Positions 45,372-55,370 of a stretch of 64,000 nucleotides of DNA are shown piece after piece (position 1 is the stretch's first letter; each line of letters starts with the position of its first letter). The position numbers and the translations under genes were made by a program. Below the pieces are notes generated by a model, which saw only the letters and a list, made by a program, of their open reading frames with translations, was not told where the DNA came from and did no database searches. The DNA is from Polaribacter litorisediminis. Lineage in GTDB: Bacteria; Bacteroidota; Bacteroidia; Flavobacteriales; Flavobacteriaceae. The DNA lies in assembly GCF_019968605.1 (NCBI RefSeq), contig NZ_CP082966.1:2779501-2843500 (forward strand), given 5' to 3'.

Positions 45372-45419
45372 TTATGAATTAAGAGAGTTCCACCACCAGA
45401 TATTTGTTTGTTTCTTCAT
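45372..45419 (-). CDS. trpL: trp operon leader peptide with Trp-Trp-Trp
   Basis: A 15-codon ORF, MKKQTNIWWWNSLNS, precedes the attenuator hairpin. Three consecutive TGG codons are the hallmark of Trp-sensing attenuation: when charged tRNA(Trp) is scarce the ribosome stalls there, favouring the antiterminator and trpEGDCFBA expression. The ATG lies only a few bases after the predicted transcription start, so the mRNA may be nearly leaderless. Confidence 0.9.
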   Translation of the reverse strand: MKKQTNIWWWNSLNS

Positions 45420-45426
45420 TTAGTTA

Positions 45427-45458
45427 CAAATGTAAAGAGGGTTTTTAATTTGAGCAAA
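45427..45458 (-). promoter_or_regulatory. trp operon promoter
   Basis: Minus-strand TTTG (45458-45455), a 20-bp spacer and TACATTTG (45434-45427) fit the Bacteroidota consensus TTTG-N19/20-TAnnTTTG, immediately upstream of the trp leader peptide. Confidence 0.8.
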
Positions 45459-45738
45459 TTTTATCTTGCTTTTTTTCTTAACAAATAAAAAGCATCAATT
45501 TTAGCCTGTACTTTACCTAAATAATAGTCACTAAAACTTAAAACAAAATCACTGCGAAATATTTTCAATAAAAATAAATATTTTTTTTAAAAACCCTAAA
45601 TGTAACATTTTGATACTAAAACAAACAAAAAACAACAAAAATATAACTAATTATAAATAATATATTTCGAATTTATACAATAAGTTGTTTTTTTGTAGCT
45701 CAAACTTGTGTTTGATTTGAATTTACTGAATTAATAAA

Positions 45739-45779
45739 TGCACCAATGATTTAGAACCTAAATGGTTGGTGTATTTTTT
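45739..45779 (+). terminator. Orphan hairpin with T run between the two attenuators
   Basis: TGCACCAA pairs with TTGGTGTA and an inner TTTAG with CTAAA, followed by TTTTTT. No gene precedes it, so it may end a small RNA transcribed from the middle of the trp-gat intergenic region. No promoter is clear. The remainder of 45459-45848 shows nothing else. Confidence 0.5.
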
Positions 45780-45848
45780 ATTAAATTAATAATGAAAGTT
45801 TCATATTTTAGGAATACAACAAGTTTTTATAAAATGCCAAAAAAGAAA

Positions 45849-45878
45849 TTTGTGTAACATTTTTTCTACATATATTTG
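45849..45878 (+). promoter_or_regulatory. gat/aspS operon promoter
   Basis: TTTG (45849-45852), an 18-bp spacer and TATATTTG (45871-45878) match the Bacteroidota promoter consensus. The Asn-rich leader ORF begins 18 bp later. Confidence 0.8.
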
Positions 45879-45895
45879 CCCAATTAACAATTAAC

Positions 45896-45943
45896 ATGAT
45901 ACATAATAACTGCAATCGTAATTTTAATAATTCTAATTTTTAG
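45896..45943 (+). CDS. Asn-rich leader peptide of the gat/aspS operon
   Basis: A 15-codon ORF reads MIHNNCNRNFNNSNF followed by TAG. Seven of 15 residues are Asn, including two NN pairs. It lies between a consensus promoter and an intrinsic terminator in front of gatC, the arrangement of a ribosome-mediated attenuator. The inferred role is to sense charged tRNA(Asn), whose synthesis the operon carries out. A GAAGGTT segment after the stop (45949-45955) can pair with AGCCTTC of the terminator's 5' arm as an antiterminator. I am not aware of this leader being described. Confidence 0.85.
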   Translation: MIHNNCNRNFNNSNF

Positions 45944-45977
45944 GATAAGAAGGTTGTTGTTTAAAAATATATAAATA

Positions 45978-46007
45978 AAGCCTTCCGAATTCGGAAGGTT
46001 TTTTTTT
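45978..46007 (+). terminator. gat/aspS attenuator terminator
   Basis: The self-complementary CCTTCCGAATTCGGAAGG followed by nine T's lies 21 bp before gatC. It is placed to stop transcription between the Asn-rich leader and the structural genes. Confidence 0.92.
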
Positions 46008-46027
46008 GAATCAAAAAAAAGAGAGAA

Positions 46028-46294
46028 ATGAGTAAAATGATGACCGTAGACATTTTGTCTAGTATTAAAGGAGCGCAGCCATCAGAGTCTGTGAATAAAT
46101 TATTTGATGTTATTAAAAATGCGAACACCACAAATAATAATTCTTTTAATAATCAAAATAATGCTGTGTCTTTAAATGATTTAAGAGAAGATATTGTTTT
46201 TAATAGCTCTTCGATTGAAAAACAAATTATTATCGAAAACTTTCCGCAAGAAAAAAACGGCTATTTAGTAGTTGCCAAAGTAATAGAAGAATAG
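46028..46294 (+). CDS. gatC: Asp/Glu-tRNA amidotransferase subunit C, with Asn-rich segment
   Basis: This 88-aa protein ends LREDIV ... IIIENFPQEKNGYLVVAKVIEE, matching the GatC C-terminus (LREDxV, and EDGYFxVPKVLE) that wraps between GatA and GatB. The usual N-terminal helix is poorly conserved (VDILSSIKGAQ, SVNKLFDVI). Residues 31-45 hold nine Asn (NANTTNNNSFNNQNN), an unusual low-complexity linker that also demands much Asn-tRNA. It is the first structural gene after the attenuator and ends 2 bp before gatA. Confidence 0.85.
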   Translation: MSKMMTVDILSSIKGAQPSESVNKLFDVIKNANTTNNNSFNNQNNAVSLNDLREDIVFNSSSIEKQIIIENFPQEKNGYLVVAKVIEE

Positions 46295-46296
46295 TT

Positions 46297-47697
46297 ATGG
46301 AATCTCAAATACATAAAATTCATCATCAATTGATGAATCAAGAAATTACTTGTAAACAATTAATCCAAGAGAAATTAGATGTATTAAAACTAAATACACA
46401 TAACACCGTTAATTCTTTATTAGATTCAATGGCTTTAGAATTAGCTTCTAAAGTTGATGAAAAAATTAATAACGGAGAAAAAATAGGCTTGCTAGAAGGT
46501 ATTCCTTTCGGAATTAAAGATGTTTACATGGTACAAGGAACCTATACAACGGCTAGTTCTTATTTACTAAAAAACTACAAATCGCCCTATACGGCAACTG
46601 CCATTCAGAAATTGTTAGATGCCGGAGCAATTCCTTTAGCAAAAGAAAATTGCGATAGCTTTGGGCATGGTTCCTCTTCAGAAAATACCATTTTTGGAGC
46701 TGTAAAAAATGCGCATAACCCAGAACTAGTTGGAGGTGGTTCAAGTGGCGGTTCTGCGGTAAATGTTGCCAAAGGTCATACTGTTTTTTCTATTGGTGGA
46801 GATACGGGTGGCTCTATTCGTCAACCAGCAGGCTATAATCATGTCTTCGGATTTAAACCTACGTATGGAAGAATTTCACGTTTTGGTTTAATGGCATATG
46901 CCTCCTCAACAGATTGTGTTGGCCCCATCGCAAAATCTATTGAAGATATTAGAATCGTTCTAAATATAATGAGTGGTAAAGATGTAAAAGATCAAACCAC
47001 GTATTCATCTGAAACAATTTTACAAGAAAATATTTTAAATGCTGATGACATAAAAACGATTGGTTATTTTAAAAATTTTATAGAAAGTGATGCGATTGTT
47101 CCCGAAATAAAATCAGCTTTTTTAGCATCGATTGAAAAAATTAAGGCAAAAGGAATTGTGGTAAAAGCATTAGATTTCTTTGAAGCAGACACCTTGGTTT
47201 CTACCTATTATACACTGGCAATGGCAGAAACAGCATCAAATTTATCAAGATTAGATGGCACCAATTATGGCAATAGAATTGAAGGTGATACTTTAAAAGA
47301 CACGTATGCTATTACACGTTCAGAAAATTTATCAGAAGAAACAAAACGGAGAATTGTTGGTGGGAATCAAGTTTTATCACAAGGTTTTTCTGACGAAATT
47401 TATTTAAAAGGATTAAATTTAAGAGATCAGATTTCTGAAAATTTTGAAAAAGATTTTCAGGATGTAGAGATCATAGTATCGCCTGTTACACCAGGTTTGC
47501 CTCCAAAAATCGGCGATAGCCTTAAAGACCCTTTAGCCATGTATTTATCTGATGCGTATACAGTAGGTTTCAGTTTAGGGCAATTACCTACTTTAACCAT
47601 ACCGCAAGGCACGGCAACGGGACTACAAATTACAGCAGCAAAAAATAATGACGAACTCGTTTTGAAGTTTGCAAACTTCTTAAAAGACACGATATAA
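46297..47697 (+). CDS. gatA: Asp/Glu-tRNA amidotransferase subunit A
   Basis: This 466-aa amidase-signature enzyme hydrolyses glutamine or asparagine to feed ammonia to GatB. The Ser-cisSer-Lys triad is visible: Lys in GIPFGIKDVYMV, Ser in GGGSSGGSAVNVAKG and nucleophile Ser in GGDTGGSIRQPAGYN. FKPTYGRISRFGLMAYASSTDCVGP is standard GatA. Its stop overlaps the next ATG (TAATG), so it is translationally coupled to the gatB-aspS fusion. Confidence 0.95.
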   Translation: MESQIHKIHHQLMNQEITCKQLIQEKLDVLKLNTHNTVNSLLDSMALELASKVDEKINNGEKIGLLEGIPFGIKDVYMVQGTYTTASSYLLKNYKSPYTATAIQKLLDAGAIPLAKENCDSFGHGSSSENTIFGAVKNAHNPELVGGGSSGGSAVNVAKGHTVFSIGGDTGGSIRQPAGYNHVFGFKPTYGRISRFGLMAYASSTDCVGPIAKSIEDIRIVLNIMSGKDVKDQTTYSSETILQENILNADDIKTIGYFKNFIESDAIVPEIKSAFLASIEKIKAKGIVVKALDFFEADTLVSTYYTLAMAETASNLSRLDGTNYGNRIEGDTLKDTYAITRSENLSEETKRRIVGGNQVLSQGFSDEIYLKGLNLRDQISENFEKDFQDVEIIVSPVTPGLPPKIGDSLKDPLAMYLSDAYTVGFSLGQLPTLTIPQGTATGLQITAAKNNDELVLKFANFLKDTI

Positions 47698-50600
47698 TGG
47701 AGTTAGAGCAATTAAATGAGCTATTAAAAGCACACGATTTAGAATTAGTCATCGGTTTAGAAACCCATGTTAGATTAAATACAAAATCAAAATTATTCTG
47801 TTCTTGCGCAAATCAAGAAATAGCGCAACCCAATCAAAATATATGTTCAGTTTGTACCGGGCAAATGGGCGTTTTACCTTCATTAAATAAAGAAGCCATT
47901 ACAAAAGCTATTTTATTCGGTAAGGCGGTTCGTTCCTCTTTTTCAAACGAGATCATCTCCTGGGATCGTAAACATTATGAATACCCTGATAATCCAAAAA
48001 ATATTCAAATTACACAGTTTCATAATCCTGTAATTCCTGACGGAGAAGTTTCTTGTTTTAGAAATGATGGCTCTCAATTTACCGTGAATTTAACGCAAGT
48101 TCATATTGAAGAAGATGCTGCCAAATTGATGCACGAAAAGAAAATTTCTTTAGTCGATTTTAACAAAGCTGGAGTTCCGTTAATTGAAATTGTCACAGAA
48201 CCATGTATTAGAAATATTGAGGATGCATCTACCTACGCACAATACATTCAGCGAATTGTTCAGAATTTAAAAATATCGGAAGCAAATCTTGAAAAAGGAG
48301 AGTTTAAATCGGATGTTTCTGTATCGCTTCGTAAAAAGCATACCTATAATTTAAATCCAAGAACAGAAATCAAAAACTTAAATTCTTTTAAGTTTATGGT
48401 AGAAGCTTTAAAGGAAGAAATAGAAAAACAACTTCATTATTATATAGACCACAAAAAGTTTAGACCAGACCAAACGACCGTTTTATGGAATGCTGATTTA
48501 AAGCAGACCAAAACCATGCGTAAAAAGGAGTTTGAAGCGGATTACCGTTTTATTTCTGAACCAGATTTACCTTTTGTAAATATCAAAAAAGTTATTAAAA
48601 GCACTCATATTGATATAAGCTCTTTACCTTTTGCTGTAGAATCTATTTTAATAAAAGGCGGAGTTTTGCCACAAGATGCCAAGTTTTTTACTGCAGATTC
48701 TTTACGATCTGAAACTTTTGTTGCTATTAATAATGTCATGAAAGACCCGTCTTTTGTTGCAAAAACATTGGTGAATAATATTGGTGCAGATCAATATAAA
48801 GACATTCATAATGTTGCTCAATTAACAGAGATTTTTCAGCTTTTTAAAGCGGATAAAATTACAGCAGTTTTAGTTCAAAATGCAATTATTAGCTATTTAA
48901 AAGACAGAAAATTTAACTACAATGCGTATTTTGAAGAAAACACGATTTCCGAAGAAAAAATTAAAGTTGCTGTTCTAAAAGTAATTGCTCAAAATGAAGC
49001 AATTGCAAATGATATTAAAGCTGGAAATCAAGGAAAAGCGGGTATTCTTGTTGGTAAAGTTATTGGGGTTATTGGCAAAGGCGCTTCGGGTAAAGTGATT
49101 CGTGAAGAGATTATAGCTTCTCTTTCCGATGCCCAAAAAAGCAATAAGAAACAAGCACTCAAAAACCAAGAAGAAGCAACCAAAAAACAAGAACAAAAAA
49201 ACAAGAATCAAGAAGAGGATGTTCTTCCTGAAATTCCGATTGTAATAAAAGAAGAATATAGGACTCATAAAATTTCTCAACTCTCAGAAAATTCGATTCA
49301 AGATGAAGTTACTTTATCGGGTTGGGTTTCTAGTGTGCGTGATCATGGTGAATTAATTTTTATTGATTTAAGAGATTCAAGTAACCAAATTTTTCAAGTG
49401 CGTTTAAGTCGAGAATCATTTCCTAATTTAGATGAATTGGTCAAGCTAAAACCAGAAACTGTTGTTATGGTCACTGGGCTCGTGGTTCAAAGAAAAGAAG
49501 ACGATTATAATGCTGGTTTAAGAACTGGTAAAATAGAGTTAGAAACATCGATTTTAGAAATACTAAATTTATCAAAAACACTTCCTTTTGAAATAAAAAG
49601 AGCCATGAAAACGAATGAAACTACTCGTTTTCAATATAAATTTTTAGATCATAGAAATGATGAAGTTCGCAAGGCTATTGTAAATCGTCATAAAGTAATT
49701 AAATTACTTAGAGATATTTTAGATGAAGAAGAGTTTTTAGAAATTGAAACTCCAATTTTAACTGCGGGTACAGATGAAGGAGCGAGAGAATTTATTGTTC
49801 CAACAAGAAAACAAGCCGGCTCTTTTTACACATTACCACAAGCACCTCAGCAATTTAAGCAAATGTTAATGGTGGGCGGATTTGAGAAATATTTTCAAAT
49901 AGCACGTTGTTTTAGAGATGAAGATTCTCGTGGAGACAGACAACCAGAATTTACCCAATTAGATATTGAAATGGCATATGCTAGTATGCAACAGATTATC
50001 GATTTAAACACAAAAATGTTTAATGAAATTGTAAATAAAATTTATGGCAAAAAATGGATTTTACATCCTTTCGAAATAATCACTTACAAAAATGCAATGG
50101 ACAAATATGGTTGTGATAGACCAGATTTACGTTTTGGTTTGCAAATGCAAGACATTACAGAAATTGTAAAAGAGACTACTTTCCAAGTATTTAGTAAACC
50201 CATTGATGAAGGTGGTATTGTAAAATGCATTAAAGTTTCAGCAAAAGAGCAAGGAAATAAACGAATGTCTAAAGGTCAAATTGAAAACCTGACAGCAATA
50301 GCTCAACAAAATGGTTTAGGGGGTTTAGCATATATTTTTGTTAATGAGGATGATTTACAATCACCAATTATTAAGTTTTTAGGTGAAGAAATTGCCGCTA
50401 ATATTATAAAAGCTACCGATGCACAAGTTGGAGATGTTGTGTTTTTCTCTGCAGCAGACTACGCAACTGCTAACAAAGCCTTAGATGCTGTACGTCAAGA
50501 AATGGGAAAAATACTAAAACTCATCAACCCAAAAGAATTAAGACCTGCTTGGGTAGTAGATTTCCCTATGTTTGAAAAAACAGAGGAAGGAAGATGGACG

Positions 50601-51038
50601 TTTACACACAACCCTTTCTCCATGCCCGCTATCTATGACTTAGAAAAGCACATGAATGGAGAAGGTGAAGAAATAGGAACAATTATTGCTCAACAATACG
50701 ACTTCATATTAAATGGTTATGAAATTGGCGGTGGTTCTGTTCGTGCCCACAAGGCAGAAATTTTAGAAGCAACCTATAAAAACATGGGGTACAATAAGGA
50801 AGAAATGATGAAAAGTGTTGGCACCATGCACAAAGCGTTTCAATATGGCGCACCTCCGCATGGAGGAATTGCTTGGGGTGTAGACCGTTTAATGATGATT
50901 TTAGAAAATAAAGCTTCTATTAGAGAAGTAATGGCGTTTCCAAAAACAGGATCCTCCGAAGATTTATTATTTAATGCACCTTCTATTTTATCTGACAAAA
51001 AAGTAGAAGAAATGAATGTAAAGATTATGAGAAAATAG
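47697..51038 (+). CDS. gatB/aspS: Fusion of amidotransferase subunit GatB and aspartyl-tRNA synthetase
   Basis: This 1113-aa protein joins two full-length enzymes. Residues 1-~478 are GatB: VIGLETHVRLNTKS, zinc Cys at 35, 37, 50 and 53, GDVSVS-type FKSDVSVSLRKK, and the YqeY-like tail GKASGKVIREEI (here GKGASGKVIREEI). A charged Lys/Glu/Gln linker (~479-518) follows. Residues ~519-1113 are a bacterial AspRS: OB fold GWVSSVRDHGELIFIDLRD, motif 2 FRDEDSRGDRQPEFTQLD, GAD insertion, motif 3 GGIAWGVDRLMMIL. The His in RDHG matches the residue linked to non-discriminating AspRS. The product would charge tRNA(Asn) with Asp and amidate it in one particle. Confidence 0.95.
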   Translation: MELEQLNELLKAHDLELVIGLETHVRLNTKSKLFCSCANQEIAQPNQNICSVCTGQMGVLPSLNKEAITKAILFGKAVRSSFSNEIISWDRKHYEYPDNPKNIQITQFHNPVIPDGEVSCFRNDGSQFTVNLTQVHIEEDAAKLMHEKKISLVDFNKAGVPLIEIVTEPCIRNIEDASTYAQYIQRIVQNLKISEANLEKGEFKSDVSVSLRKKHTYNLNPRTEIKNLNSFKFMVEALKEEIEKQLHYYIDHKKFRPDQTTVLWNADLKQTKTMRKKEFEADYRFISEPDLPFVNIKKVIKSTHIDISSLPFAVESILIKGGVLPQDAKFFTADSLRSETFVAINNVMKDPSFVAKTLVNNIGADQYKDIHNVAQLTEIFQLFKADKITAVLVQNAIISYLKDRKFNYNAYFEENTISEEKIKVAVLKVIAQNEAIANDIKAGNQGKAGILVGKVIGVIGKGASGKVIREEIIASLSDAQKSNKKQALKNQEEATKKQEQKNKNQEEDVLPEIPIVIKEEYRTHKISQLSENSIQDEVTLSGWVSSVRDHGELIFIDLRDSSNQIFQVRLSRESFPNLDELVKLKPETVVMVTGLVVQRKEDDYNAGLRTGKIELETSILEILNLSKTLPFEIKRAMKTNETTRFQYKFLDHRNDEVRKAIVNRHKVIKLLRDILDEEEFLEIETPILTAGTDEGAREFIVPTRKQAGSFYTLPQAPQQFKQMLMVGGFEKYFQIARCFRDEDSRGDRQPEFTQLDIEMAYASMQQIIDLNTKMFNEIVNKIYGKKWILHPFEIITYKNAMDKYGCDRPDLRFGLQMQDITEIVKETTFQVFSKPIDEGGIVKCIKVSAKEQGNKRMSKGQIENLTAIAQQNGLGGLAYIFVNEDDLQSPIIKFLGEEIAANIIKATDAQVGDVVFFSAADYATANKALDAVRQEMGKILKLINPKELRPAWVVDFPMFEKTEEGRWTFTHNPFSMPAIYDLEKHMNGEGEEIGTIIAQQYDFILNGYEIGGGSVRAHKAEILEATYKNMGYNKEEMMKSVGTMHKAFQYGAPPHGGIAWGVDRLMMILENKASIREVMAFPKTGSSEDLLFNAPSILSDKKVEEMNVKIMRK

Positions 51039-51063
51039 TCAACTTTTTAAGCCTTAAAAAAGC

Positions 51064-51097
51064 AAAAAGCCTTTCGAATCTGGAAGGCTTTTTTTTT
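51064..51097 (+). terminator. Terminator of the gat/aspS operon
   Basis: AAAAAGCCTTTC and GAAGGCTTTTT with a short loop and a T8 run lie 26 bp behind the gatB-aspS stop. Confidence 0.9.
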
Positions 51098-51330
51098 AAA
51101 TTACTAAGGCATTTTCTGAAACTCTTTAAAATAAAAATTATTCAAGTTAAAAAATACCATTTATACCAATTTTTATTCATCATGCCGTGTAAAAAAATTG
51201 AATTATTTTTTGATTCATTGAAATTAAAAAACAAGTAACATAGCCTTCGTCACAGTCATTTTTTTTAATAAAAAGTAAGCGAAAAAGAAACGATTCATTA
51301 AGGCATTATATATCTATAATAGTATTCCCC

Positions 51331-52599
51331 TTATTTTAAAGACACTTGGTATTGCACCACTAACATTCCTTTATAGTCTTTCTGCGTTTTCGTAGTGGCA
51401 TCAAAAATAGGTCTGTGTTGATACCCCAAACTTATTTTTCTACCATGTTGACCGTTCATTAAAAAATTTACGGTCAGGTCATATACTGTCATTTGTTCAT
51501 GTAAAGCATCCCAGTTAGAAGTTTGAATGGCAATATTCGGTTGAATTACCATAGGCACATTTAAAAATTTAGATTTCTTAAAAGCATACCCAAACTGCAT
51601 ATACCAAGTAGTTCCTGTACCAATCATTGGGTAAGCCACTCCTGCTCCATTAAAATCTGAACCACCTCCAGTGGATGGATTGTCTGCGCCAACATTTCTA
51701 ATATAATCTTTCCCAAAATCATAATCATAATACCCTAAATATGCTGTAATTGCAGCATCATTAGTTAAAGGTAGATTTAAAAATGAATCTACAGCCCAAT
51801 GTTTCATATCATACAAATTTGTTGAAGCTAACTGTGTATCACCATCACTCATCGCTTTTTCCTGATACTGAAACCCAGCACCAATGTTAAAAACTTTTTT
51901 AGCTTGTAAATAAGTACCTGTTTGATATGCTGACTTGTTAGATTCGTGCTCAAAAAATTGGTATTTTACATAGGATGAGGTTTTAGTTCGTGGTCTATTA
52001 TTTGCGAAATTTACTTCACCCGTTGGAATACTAGTGACCACAATAGGTGTGTTAAATGCTAGTCTATAATCTATTTTACCAACTTGTCCTTTAAACCAAA
52101 TTCCTAAAAGACGTCCAATATCATCATTTTTTTCAACTGTATTTAAGGTGAAAAGAGGAGAATCCAGCCCCATTAAAGTTTTATTAGAACGGATTGTCCA
52201 TCTGCTTAAGCCTTGCCAACCAGATTTACCAATTCCAATTTCAAAACTTTTATGAAAAGTATATTCTCCATATAAATCTAAAACTTCTAACGGAAATGAT
52301 TTCGTTTTAAAGTTATAATTATTGCCACCTAAAATAGAATAGACATAAATTTTTGGGGTTACTTGAGAACTAATTGGTATTCTTAAACGTCTAATAGAAA
52401 CGTCTGTAAATTGTTTTGTTAGTTCTCCATTGATCAATGAACCTTCATTTAAATCTGAATAACGGAGCCATATTTGAGCTCTAACATTCCAATTAATCGT
52501 AGGCTTAAATTCTTTTTTCTCCTGACCTATCAAAAATAGTGGGGATAGCAATAGCAATGATAATAAAAATTTATTCATGATATTATTAACTAATTTCAT
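51331..52599 (-). CDS. Porin-like outer-membrane protein (phosphate-selective porin O/P type)
   Basis: This 422-aa protein has a signal peptide (an internal ATG at MNKFLLSLLLLSPLFLIGQ could be the true start). It then has 14-16 amphipathic beta-strands with IRRLRIPISSQVTPKIYVYSILGG and GEYTFHKSFEIGIGKSGWQGLSRW, as in OprO/OprP-like porins. The final strand is GMLVVQYQVSLK. It probably forms a passive channel; substrate selectivity cannot be read. It stands alone between the gat operon terminator and gyrB. Confidence 0.75.
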   Translation of the reverse strand: MKLVNNIMNKFLLSLLLLSPLFLIGQEKKEFKPTINWNVRAQIWLRYSDLNEGSLINGELTKQFTDVSIRRLRIPISSQVTPKIYVYSILGGNNYNFKTKSFPLEVLDLYGEYTFHKSFEIGIGKSGWQGLSRWTIRSNKTLMGLDSPLFTLNTVEKNDDIGRLLGIWFKGQVGKIDYRLAFNTPIVVTSIPTGEVNFANNRPRTKTSSYVKYQFFEHESNKSAYQTGTYLQAKKVFNIGAGFQYQEKAMSDGDTQLASTNLYDMKHWAVDSFLNLPLTNDAAITAYLGYYDYDFGKDYIRNVGADNPSTGGGSDFNGAGVAYPMIGTGTTWYMQFGYAFKKSKFLNVPMVIQPNIAIQTSNWDALHEQMTVYDLTVNFLMNGQHGRKISLGYQHRPIFDATTKTQKDYKGMLVVQYQVSLK

Positions 52600-52924
52600 T
52601 CTGAAGTTATTCTTAAATTGAACACAAAATTAAGAGGTTCTTATTTTTTATTAAGTGACAAACATCATATTTCTTTATTTAATTTTAAGATGTCTTAAAA
52701 AGTTCCTGTTTTTTTCTTTACACTATCAACTTTGACGTTTTAAACTATTTATTAAAAAAATTAAAACACGAAAAACTAGACGAATAAGAAACTTTCTCAA
52801 TACTTAATTATCTTTCAAATAATAAAAATACCTAAATCTATTTTAAGGCACTTATTAAGCGATTTAAAGCACTTTTATATCTTTATAAAAATATACAATA
52901 TCATAAGTTAATCGCTAAAAAAGC

Positions 52925-52954
52925 TTGAAATCAATTGATAAAATTGTAAATTTG
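52925..52954 (+). promoter_or_regulatory. gyrB promoter
   Basis: TTG (52925-52927), a 19-bp spacer and TAAATTTG (52947-52954) fit the Bacteroidota consensus 64 bp before gyrB. The rest of 52600-52924 holds no visible gene. Confidence 0.65.
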
Positions 52955-53006
52955 TGACGAACGAGTTCGATTTGAAGACGAATCTTATCAATCTAAAAAC
53001 TAATAA

Positions 53007-54956
<1,950 letters not shown>

Positions 54957-55074
54957 TACCATTTTAGACATATAATGGCGTAATAAATCGTTTCTTTTTT
55001 ACTTATCTTTTTTAATAGAATAAATCAATTTATTGAAATGAAATTATAAAATAAGATTAGGATAATTTAAAATG

Positions 55075-55116
55075 AAAAAAAAGGTAAAAGAATTTAAATT
55101 CTTTTACCTTTTTTTA
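55075..55116. terminator. Terminator behind gyrB
   Basis: AAAAAGGTAAAAGAATTT faces AAATTCTTTTACCTTTTT, a long perfect stem with T runs, about 120 bp after gyrB. Confidence 0.85.
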
Positions 55117-55135
55117 ATATGTTCTTTTTAAATTA

Positions 55136-55358
55136 GTGTTGTCCGATTAAAATTAACTAAAGTGTTTTAAAGTATTGATAATATTGATTTTGAAGAGCCC
55201 TTAAAATAGAATACCTTTCTTTTAAAACCGCTTTAGAATTTATGATGTATCGAAAAATTTAAAATCATAATAATACTGTTTTTCAGCTAGTTACATTCAA
55301 GTCTTTGTTCTTGATTCTAACAGCGAAAGCGGTCTTTTTATCTTTTATCGGACAACAA
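55136..55358. mobile_element. Short element with IS-like terminal repeats (MITE-like)
   Basis: GTGTTGTCCGAT at the left and, read inward from the right, TTGTTGTCCGAT form terminal inverted repeats (11 of 12 matching) around 200 bp with no complete gene. This looks like a non-autonomous or internally deleted insertion sequence. No flanking target duplication is obvious. It occupies most of the gap between gyrB and the DUF6588 gene. Confidence 0.6.
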
Positions 55359-55370
55359 TGTTTTTGAATC

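Noticed and set aside
45761..45856. 31-codon plus-strand ORF starting in the orphan hairpin upstream of the gat operon
   Set aside because: It runs through the hairpin T run and into the gat promoter; no amino-acid bias or ribosome-binding feature supports it.
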